Shown in pieces: positions 1 through 4,975 of a stretch of DNA of 8,759 nt. Location of the stretch: positions 1 through 8,759 of the forward strand of contig CALGFH010000189.1 in NCBI GenBank assembly GCA_937881255.1, in the 5' to 3' direction. How positions within the stretch are numbered: position 1 is the stretch's first letter; every line of letters starts with the position of its first letter. This DNA is from an uncultured Actinomycetes bacterium. GTDB lineage: Bacteria; Actinomycetota; CALGFH01. The position numbers were made by a program, and so were the translations under genes. The notes beneath the pieces are model-generated. The model searched no databases. It was not told where the DNA came from and was given only the letters and a program-made list of their open reading frames with translations.

Positions 1-831
1 GACCCGTTCCTGGTCGTCCACCTCCACGGCTGGACCGACGCCGGGCTGGCCGGCCAGACCGCGGCCGTGTTCCTGCGCGAGCGCTGGAACGCGACCACCC
101 TGGCCACCTTCGACGCCGACGAGCTGATCGACTTCCGGGCCCGGCGCCCGGTCGTCCGGCTGGCCAGCGGCACCATCGAGGAGGTGACCTGGTCGCCGAC
201 CGAGCTGCTGGCGGCGACCCCCGGCGGCGAGCGGGACGCGCTGCTGCTGGTCGGCCCCGAGCCCGACTTCCGCTGGCGGGCGTTCTGCGACGAGGTGGTC
301 GAGGCCTGCCGGCGCCTGCGGGTGACCGAGGTGTTCGGGCTGGGCGCGTTCCCGGCCCCGGCGCTGCACACCGACCCGGTGGCGGTGGTCGGCACCTCGG
401 CCGACCCCGACCTGGCGGCCCGGCTGGAGACGGTGGCGGTGATCGTCGAGCTGTCGGCCGGCATCCAGACGGTGCTCGAGGACCGGCTGCACCAGGCCGG
501 CATCCCGGCCACCGGCCTGTGGGCCCGGGTGCCCCCGTACCTGGCCGGCGGGACCCACCCGCCGGGCGCCCTGGCCCTGGTCGAGACCCTCGGCCGGCTG
601 GCGGGTGTCGAGGTCGAGACCACCGAGCTGGAGGCGGCCACCAAGGACCACCTGGAGCAGGTCGAGCAGGCCATCCGCGAGCGCCCCCAGATCGCCGAGT
701 TCGTCGACCAGATCCGCGGCATGGTCGAGCAGGGCGCCGACGAGCGCATCCCCTCCGGCGACGAGATCGCGGCCGAGCTGGAGCGCTTCCTCGGCCAGCC
801 CCCGCCCGAGGGCGGCGGGGACCCCCGCTAG
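1..831 (+). CDS. PAC2 family protein (proteasome assembly chaperone-like), 5' end outside window
   Basis: The reading frame is open from base 1, so the gene begins upstream; 276 codons are visible. The first in-window ATG-like start (GTG at 67) is not the true start, because the diagnostic PAC2 motif HLHGWTDAG (residues about 7-15 of the visible part) lies before it. Other family landmarks are FDADELIDFRARRP, the GPEPDFRW turn, and HTDPVAVVGTS. The C-terminal part is charged and helical. Proteins of this family in actinobacteria resemble archaeal and eukaryotic proteasome assembly chaperones and are usually about 290-310 residues, so only a short N-terminal piece should be missing. A role in proteasome assembly is inferred from the family; no proteasome or Pup gene is visible here. 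The TAG stop interlocks with the stop of the convergent response regulator gene. The family call is firm, the function is not. Confidence 0.88.
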   Translation, partial: DPFLVVHLHGWTDAGLAGQTAAVFLRERWNATTLATFDADELIDFRARRPVVRLASGTIEEVTWSPTELLAATPGGERDALLLVGPEPDFRWRAFCDEVVEACRRLRVTEVFGLGAFPAPALHTDPVAVVGTSADPDLAARLETVAVIVELSAGIQTVLEDRLHQAGIPATGLWARVPPYLAGGTHPPGALALVETLGRLAGVEVETTELEAATKDHLEQVEQAIRERPQIAEFVDQIRGMVEQGADERIPSGDEIAAELERFLGQPPPEGGGDPR

Positions 832-1496
832 CCGTCCCGGAGCACGTAGCCGGCCCCCCGGACGGTGTGGAGCAGGCGGGGCTCGCCGCCCGCCTCCAGC
901 TTGCGGCGCAGGTAGAGGACGTAGACCTCGACCACGTTGGTGTCGGTGGCGAAGTCGTAGCCCCAGACCCTGGCCAGCAGCTCCTCGCGGCGCAGGACCT
1001 GGCGGGGCCGCCGCAGGAAGGCCAGCAGCAGCTCGAACTCGCGCCGGGTCAGGTGGATGCGCCGGCCGCCCCGGGACACCTCCAGCGAGAGGCGGTCGAC
1101 GACCAGGTCGGCCAGGCGCAGCACCTGGTCGCCCCGCTCGCGCCGGTTCCGCCGGAGGACGGCCCGGACCCGGGCCAGCAGCTCCTCGAACGCGAACGGC
1201 CGGCCCAGGCAGTCGTCGGCCCCGGCCTCCAGCCCCTGGACCCGCTGGCCGACCCCGGAGGGTGCGGTGAGCAGGATGATCGGGGTCTGGTCGCCGGCGT
1301 CGCGCAGCCGCCGGCAGACCTCCAGCCCGTCGCGCCCCGGCGGCCCGGCGTCGAGCAGGATGCAGTCGACCGGGGTCTGGCGCAGCATGTCCAGGGCGCG
1401 CTCGCCGTCGCCGGCCATCGTGACGCGGAAGCCCTCCCGTTCGAGGACGGAACGGATGCCGTCGTCATCGTCGACGACCAGGAGCGAACTCGCCAT
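828..1496 (-). CDS. OmpR/PhoB-type response regulator, orphan, with atypical receiver
   Basis: This 222-residue two-domain regulator should bind DNA under control of phosphorylation. The receiver spans about residues 4-116, with acidic residues D9-D12, the presumed phospho-acceptor D49 in ILLDAGPPGRDG, and switch residue T77. The C-terminal winged helix (about 125-222) is canonical: LTRREFELL, then WGYDFATDTNVVEVYVLYLRRKLE, ending TVRGAGYVL. Two oddities appear in the receiver. From the conserved Ile (I14) to the Gly of EGF (G22) there are 8 residues, where PhoB has 12, so helix 1 is about one turn short. The near-invariant Lys of the KPF motif is Arg (R99). No histidine kinase lies beside it in the window. 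The ATG at 1496 gives the right N-terminus; the ribosome-binding site is weak (GAGG only 3 nt before the start). It is divergent from the HTH/Clp-N unit across a 171-bp region and convergent with the PAC2 gene. Confidence 0.93.
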   Translation of the reverse strand: MASSLLVVDDDDGIRSVLEREGFRVTMAGDGERALDMLRQTPVDCILLDAGPPGRDGLEVCRRLRDAGDQTPIILLTAPSGVGQRVQGLEAGADDCLGRPFAFEELLARVRAVLRRNRRERGDQVLRLADLVVDRLSLEVSRGGRRIHLTRREFELLLAFLRRPRQVLRREELLARVWGYDFATDTNVVEVYVLYLRRKLEAGGEPRLLHTVRGAGYVLRDG

Positions 1497-1592
1497 CTGC
1501 GCCTCGCTGACGCTGGTCGGGTGGGACGGCCGTGCAGGCCGACCGGCAGCACCTTTGATACCGCGTCAAGCTGGGACGAGCCTGTGTGCCCA

Positions 1593-1598
1593 ATTAGA
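1593..1598 (-). promoter_or_regulatory. Candidate -10 element for the response regulator gene
   Basis: Read on the minus strand this is TCTAAT, 5 of 6 matches to TATAAT, about 97 nt before the response regulator start. The nearest -35-like element is TTGACG (plus coordinates 1621-1626), but it lies 22 nt upstream, longer than the usual 16-19. The call therefore rests on the -10 alone. It would place the start of the transcript near 1586 and leave a 5' leader of about 90 nt. Confidence 0.25.
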
Positions 1599-1621
1599 AG
1601 CGGGTAAGAGTTCCGGGGCTC

Positions 1622-1666
1622 GTCAACAGGGGTTGACAGGTCGCTGCTGTCAACCTAAGATGACAG
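1622..1666. promoter_or_regulatory. Repeat-rich operator candidate, GTCAAC-N6-TGACAG twice, overlapping the promoter
   Basis: The motif GTCAAC-N6-TGACAG occurs at 1622-1639 and again at 1649-1666, exactly 27 bp apart. The inner half-sites also form a perfect inverted repeat with 9-bp arms, GGTTGACAG (1631-1639) and CTGTCAACC (1647-1655), around a 7-bp spacer. One copy covers the -35 box and the other covers the -10 box, so a bound protein would block RNA polymerase. The regulator is not shown by the sequence. The adjacent 76-residue HTH protein is the obvious candidate and the divergent response regulator the second. The arrangement resembles the N7-spaced inverted repeats bound by HspR-type regulators, but the arm sequence differs. 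Confidence 0.6.
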
Positions 1667-1668
1667 CA
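1633..1668 (+). promoter_or_regulatory. Strong vegetative-type promoter giving a predicted leaderless transcript
   Basis: A perfect -35 box TTGACA (1633-1638) is followed by a 17-bp spacer and a -10 box TAAGAT (1656-1661), which fits the actinobacterial TANNNT pattern. The six bases 1662-1667 then lead straight to the ATG at 1668, so the expected transcription start (6 bases after the -10 box) is the A of that ATG. No Shine-Dalgarno sequence could be used by such a transcript, which agrees with the frequency of leaderless genes in actinobacteria. The spacing is seen directly; use of the promoter is inferred. Confidence 0.72.
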
Positions 1669-1898
1669 TGAACGAGGCAAGCGAGCTGGCGAGCGCGGTG
1701 GACAGCAAGGACCCGCGGGTCGGGTTGCGGGCGGTGGCCGCGCTGCGGCGGCTGCTCGAGCAGCTGGAGACCCTGCAGGTGGCCAGCGCCCGCGCCGCCG
1801 GCTGGTCGTGGCAGGAGATCGCCGCCGAGCTCGGGGTGAGCCGGCAGGCGGTCCACAAGAAGCACGCGGCCCGCCGGGGCCTGTTGCGGAGGGACTGA
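1668..1898 (+). CDS. Small helix-turn-helix protein paired with a Clp N-domain gene
   Basis: This 76-residue protein has a charged, helical N-terminal half (about residues 14-42, rich in Leu, Glu and Arg, possibly a dimerisation helix). A C-terminal helix-turn-helix follows at about 46-67: WSWQEIAAELGVSRQAVHKK, where the GVSRQAV turn is typical. Small genes of this type are commonly found directly upstream of stand-alone Clp N-domain genes in actinobacteria, from my knowledge of the group. The ATG at 1668 is set by the promoter, whose start point falls on it. Its stop at 1896-1898 touches the ATG of the next gene with no gap, so the two are one operon. A role as autorepressor acting on the TGAC/GTCA repeats just upstream is inference. 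A function other than DNA binding cannot be excluded for so small a protein. Confidence 0.87.
   Translation: MNEASELASAVDSKDPRVGLRAVAALRRLLEQLETLQVASARAAGWSWQEIAAELGVSRQAVHKKHAARRGLLRRD
1888..1893 (+). promoter_or_regulatory. Ribosome-binding site of the Clp N-domain gene
   Basis: GGAGGG lies 5 nt before the ATG at 1899, inside the last codons of the HTH gene. It fixes the start of the Clp N-domain gene. It also contrasts with the HTH gene, which has no such site and appears leaderless. Confidence 0.75.
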
Positions 1899-2471
1899 AT
1901 GTTCGAGCGCTTCACCGACGGGGCCCGCAAGGCCGTGACGGATGCCCAGGTGGTCGCCCGCCGGCTGGGACACGATCGCATCGGCACCGAGCACGTCCTG
2001 CTCGGGCTGGTGGAGGGCGACGGCGTCGCCGCCCGGGTGCTGGGCGGCCTCGGGGTCACCTCGGCCGCGGTCGAGCGCGAGATCCTCGCCGAGGTCGGGC
2101 GCGGCCCCCTGGGCAGCAGCGACGCCGAGGCCCTCGGCGCCATCGGGATCGACCTGGACGAGGTCAGGCGGCGGGTCGAGGCGTCGTTCGGCAAGGGCGC
2201 CCTGCACTGGCGACCCGGCCGCGGCCACCCGGCCAGGCGGCCGCCGATGCTGGGCGGGCACATCCCGTTCTCCCCGAGGGCCAAGAAGGCGCTGGAGCTG
2301 AGCCTGCGCGAGGCCCTGGCCCTCAAGCACAACTACATCGGCACCGAGCACCTCCTGCTCGGGATCGTCCGCGAGGGCGAGGGCCTGGGCATGCTGGCCC
2401 TCACCCGCCTCGGGGCCGGCCCCCAGCTGATCCGGGCCCGGGTGCTGGACGCCCTCCGCTCGACCGGCTAG
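1899..2471 (+). CDS. Stand-alone double Clp N-domain protein (ClpC N-domain-like, no ATPase)
   Basis: The 190-residue protein contains two Clp N repeats: residues 1-65 (MFERFTDGARKAV, then IGTEHVLLGLVEG) and 121-187 (HIPFSPRAKKALELSLREAL, then YIGTEHLLLGIVREG). Both match the N-domain of the unfoldase ClpC closely, but no Walker motif or AAA+ module follows. The repeats are separated by an extended linker, about 70-119, that ends in a basic, Pro- and Arg-rich segment (about 104-116). In full-length ClpC this domain docks substrates, adaptors and phospho-arginine, so a free copy could act as an adaptor, a decoy or a regulator of ClpC in the cytoplasm. That role is inference. It is translated right after the HTH gene with a good ribosome-binding site, and its TAG stop interlocks with the stop of the convergent DinB-like gene. 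Confidence 0.9.
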   Translation: MFERFTDGARKAVTDAQVVARRLGHDRIGTEHVLLGLVEGDGVAARVLGGLGVTSAAVEREILAEVGRGPLGSSDAEALGAIGIDLDEVRRRVEASFGKGALHWRPGRGHPARRPPMLGGHIPFSPRAKKALELSLREALALKHNYIGTEHLLLGIVREGEGLGMLALTRLGAGPQLIRARVLDALRSTG

Positions 2472-3037
2472 GCCGACCGGCCGAACGCCGCCAGCAGGAT
2501 CGTCTGGGCGTCGGCGTCGGGCGGGGTCTCGGGCCGCTCCCCGATGGCCCCCACGGCCCGGTAGCGCGGCTCCATCTCGGCGAACCAGCTGGCGCAGGCG
2601 TCGACCAGCTCGGGGTCGAGGCGCTCGTCGGCCCCGACCGCCCTGGCCAGGTCCCAGGCGTGGATCAGGTGGTCGGCGAACAGCTGCGACACGTACTCGC
2701 CGGCCGGGGTGGGGCCGCTGGACAGGTCGACGACCCGCTCCAGGGCGCCGTCGGCCCGCACCGACCGGACGGCATCGGCGGACGACTCCGCCCAGGCCGC
2801 CTTGGGGTCGTCGCCGAGCAGGTCGCCCTCGTAGCGGTCGCCGACCGCGGCGATGGTGCTGCCCTCCATCAGCGGGACCGTCCAGCGGTTCTCGTACACC
2901 AGGTGGTTGACCAGCTGGCGGACGTTCCAGTCGCTGCACGGGGTCGGCAGCTCCCACTGGTCGTCGCCGACGGCCCGGACCCGGGCGTCGAACTCCTCCA
3001 CCGCCCTCCGGTGCAGCGCTGCCTGGTCAGCGGGCAT
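2468..3037 (-). CDS. Maleylpyruvate isomerase/DinB-like metal-binding protein (TIGR03086 type)
   Basis: The 189-residue product has the features of the mycothiol-dependent maleylpyruvate isomerase N-terminal (DinB-like) family. These are the motif PTPCSDWNVRQLVNHLV (residues 31-47) with a candidate metal ligand H45, and ADHLIHAWDLARA (121-133) with H123 and H126, followed by a helical C-terminal part. Members form four-helix bundles binding a divalent metal, and some use mycothiol, the thiol of actinobacteria, as cofactor or co-substrate. The actual substrate of this protein cannot be told; most members are uncharacterised. The ATG at 3037 is supported by a strong ribosome-binding site. The gene lies 35 bp after the MacB-like permease on the same strand, so it may be cotranscribed with the exporter genes. 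Its stop overlaps the stop of the Clp N-domain gene. Confidence 0.87.
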   Translation of the reverse strand: MPADQAALHRRAVEEFDARVRAVGDDQWELPTPCSDWNVRQLVNHLVYENRWTVPLMEGSTIAAVGDRYEGDLLGDDPKAAWAESSADAVRSVRADGALERVVDLSSGPTPAGEYVSQLFADHLIHAWDLARAVGADERLDPELVDACASWFAEMEPRYRAVGAIGERPETPPDADAQTILLAAFGRSA

Positions 3038-3043
3038 AGGTCG

Positions 3044-3050
3044 CTCCTTT
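3044..3050 (-). promoter_or_regulatory. Ribosome-binding site of the DinB-like gene
   Basis: Read on the minus strand, AAAGGAG lies 6 nt before the ATG at 3037. It is one of the clearest Shine-Dalgarno sequences in the window and fixes the start. No good promoter is visible in the 35-bp gap after the permease stop, which favours read-through from the exporter operon. Confidence 0.7.
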
Positions 3051-3072
3051 CAGGTTCGCGTGTCGGAGAACA

Positions 3073-4257
3073 CTACTCGTAGCGAAGGGCCATGATCGGC
3101 TGCATCCGGGCCGCCTTGCGGGCCGGCCAGACCCCGAAGAACACCCCGACGGCCACGCTCACCCCGAAGGCCAGGGCGACCGACCAGCCGGTGATGGCCG
3201 CCGGCACCGGCGAGAACCGCCCGACCAGCAGGGCCCCGCCGATCCCGAGCAGGATGCCGACCACCCCGCCGCTGACCGTCAGGGCCACCGCCTCCAGCAG
3301 GAACTGGCGCAGCACGTCGCGGGTGCGGGCCCCGACGGCCTTGCGCAGCCCGATCTCCCGGGTCCGCTCGGACACGCTGACCAGCATGATGTTCATCACC
3401 CCGACCCCGCCGACGACCAGGGAGATGCCGGCGATCGAGGCCAGCACCAGGGTCAGGATGCCGAGGATGCGCCCGACCACCCCGAGGATGTCCTGCTGGG
3501 TCAGGACCTGGTACTCCTGGTCGGGATGGGCCCGGGTCACGACCTCGCGGATGATCGCCTGCTCCTCGTCGATCTCCTCGGTGCTGGGCGCCTTGACCGC
3601 GATCCCGTCGACCCGGCTGATCCCGAACAGGCGCTGGGCGGCGGTCACGGGCACGAACAGCTCGGCGTCGCGGGCCACCCCGAAGGCGGTCCCGACCCGG
3701 CTCATCACCCCGATGACCCGGAAGCGGACCCCGCCGACGGTGATCGACTTGCCGACCGGGTCGCGGTCCGGGAACAGGCTGTCGGCCGGGTCGGCCCCGA
3801 GCACGGCCACCCGGCGGCGGGTCTCGACGTCGGCGGCGGTGAAGAACGCCCCCCGGGACAGGGTCCGGTCGAACACCAGCGGGATGGTCTCGTTGGTCCC
3901 GTTGACGTTGACGGTGGCCCGGCGGGACCCGACCCGGGCGATCTCGCCCGAGGCCACGGTGGCCGCGACCCGGCGCGGGTCGCCGATGGCGTCGCCGATG
4001 CGGCGGACGTCCTCCAGCCCCAGCCGGGACACGCTCGGGGCCGAGCCGAACGACAGGTTGCCCGGGGCCACGAACAGGATGTTGGAGCCGAGCGACTCGA
4101 CCCCGGAGGTGACCTCGTCGCGGGCCCCCGAGCCGATCGCCACCAGCAGGACCACGCTGGCCACCCCGATCACCACCCCGAGCATGGTCAGCCCGGAGCG
4201 GAGCTTGTTGGCCCGCAGCGCCTCCCAGGCGACCCGGATCGCCTCGCCGAGCCTCAC
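3073..4257 (-). CDS. MacB/FtsX-type ABC transporter permease
   Basis: This 394-residue membrane protein has the MacB topology: one transmembrane helix near the N-terminus (about 22-43), a large extracytoplasmic MacB-PCD domain (about 45-255), and three helices near the C-terminus (about 263-293, 320-345 and 355-377). Family signatures are RANKLRSGLTMLGVVIGVASV at the start, then GVMNIMLVSVSERTREIGLRKAVGAR (about 286-311) and WPARKAARMQPIMALRYE at the end. It should pair with the neighbouring ATPase and lipoprotein adaptor as a mechanotransmitting exporter; the cargo (peptide, lipid or antibiotic) is unknown. Translation starts at GTG (4257), which shares the four bases GTGA with the TGA stop of the ATPase gene, so the two are translationally coupled. 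A GGAG 8 nt upstream supports this start. The length is normal for the family. Confidence 0.93.
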   Translation of the reverse strand: MRLGEAIRVAWEALRANKLRSGLTMLGVVIGVASVVLLVAIGSGARDEVTSGVESLGSNILFVAPGNLSFGSAPSVSRLGLEDVRRIGDAIGDPRRVAATVASGEIARVGSRRATVNVNGTNETIPLVFDRTLSRGAFFTAADVETRRRVAVLGADPADSLFPDRDPVGKSITVGGVRFRVIGVMSRVGTAFGVARDAELFVPVTAAQRLFGISRVDGIAVKAPSTEEIDEEQAIIREVVTRAHPDQEYQVLTQQDILGVVGRILGILTLVLASIAGISLVVGGVGVMNIMLVSVSERTREIGLRKAVGARTRDVLRQFLLEAVALTVSGGVVGILLGIGGALLVGRFSPVPAAITGWSVALAFGVSVAVGVFFGVWPARKAARMQPIMALRYE

Positions 4258-4973
4258 CGCGCCGGCTCCGTCTCGGTCGCCAGGCGGCCGTCGCGCAGGG
4301 TGACCCGGCGGCGGAAGCGGGCCGCCACCCCCGGGTCGTGGGTGACCACGACCACGGCCACGCCCCGGTCGGCGTGGAGGTGCGCGAGCAGGTCCAGCAC
4401 CTCCTCGCCCGAGCGGGAGTCGAGGTTCCCGGTGGGCTCGTCGGCCAGCAGCATGGCCGGCTCGGTGACCAGGGCCCGGGCGATGGCCACCCGCTGCTGC
4501 TCGCCCCCGGAGAGCTGGGACGGCCGGTGCTGGAGCCGGTGCCCGAGCCCGACCGAGGTGAGGGCCTCGGTGGCCAGGCGGCGGCGCTCGGCCCGGCCGA
4601 GCCCCCGGTAGACCAGGGGCAGGCCGACGTTGGCCACCGCCGGGGTCCGGGCCAGCAGCTGGAAGCTCTGGAAGACGAAGCCGACGACCTGGTTGCGCAC
4701 CGAGGCCAGCTCGTCCTCGGACAGCCCGGTGACGTCGCGCCCGTCGAACCGCATCGTCCCCGAGGTCGGCCGGTCCAGCCCGCCGAGCAGCCCCAGGAGG
4801 GTCGACTTGCCCGACCCGCTCGGCCCCATGATGGCCACCGAGTCGCCCCGCTCGACCACCAGGTCGACCCCGTCGAGGGCCCGGACCTCGACCCCGTCCA
4901 GGCGGTAGACCTTGCTGACGGCCAGGGCCTCGACGACCGGTGGACGCGTTGGACCCGCTGCCGGCTGGGCCAT
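4254..4973 (-). CDS. ABC transporter ATP-binding protein, MacB/LolD type
   Basis: The 239-residue ATPase carries all catalytic motifs: Walker A GPSGSGKST (50-58), Q-loop Q102 in FVFQSFQLL, signature LSGGEQQRVAIARAL (154-168), Walker B MLLADEP with E179, D-loop NLD (183-185) and switch H212. The segment KVYRLDGVEVRALDGVDL near the start is typical of the LolD/MacB ATPase group that works with FtsX-like permeases. It hydrolyses ATP at the cytoplasmic face to drive the permease encoded next. The gene starts 2 bp after the adaptor stop and overlaps the permease by 4 bp, so adaptor, ATPase and permease form one translational unit. The ribosome-binding site is weak, consistent with coupling. Residues 1-12 are a low-complexity extension, so the exact start is slightly uncertain. 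Confidence 0.95.
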   Translation of the reverse strand: MAQPAAGPTRPPVVEALAVSKVYRLDGVEVRALDGVDLVVERGDSVAIMGPSGSGKSTLLGLLGGLDRPTSGTMRFDGRDVTGLSEDELASVRNQVVGFVFQSFQLLARTPAVANVGLPLVYRGLGRAERRRLATEALTSVGLGHRLQHRPSQLSGGEQQRVAIARALVTEPAMLLADEPTGNLDSRSGEEVLDLLAHLHADRGVAVVVVTHDPGVAARFRRRVTLRDGRLATETEPAR

Positions 4974-4975
4974 GG

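Noticed and set aside
818..838. Possible bidirectional terminator at the PAC2/response regulator junction
   Set aside because: The stem is only 5 bp (GGGAC/GTCCC) with an 11-nt loop and no T-tract on either strand, so it does not qualify as an intrinsic terminator.
519..1607. 362-codon plus-strand frame running across the PAC2 end and the response regulator
   Set aside because: It is antisense to the clear OmpR-type regulator and overlaps PAC2 in another frame, with no recognisable domain.
2471..2482. Possible hairpin GGCC-GACC-GGCC at the Clp-N/DinB-like junction
   Set aside because: The 4-bp stem without a T-tract is expected by chance in DNA this GC-rich.
1650..2957. 435-codon open frame on the minus strand across the HTH, Clp-N and DinB-like genes
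   Set aside because: It is antisense to two well-supported genes and in another frame of a third. The product is a Pro/Arg/Gly/Gln-rich low-complexity string with no domain, typical of shadow frames in GC-rich DNA.
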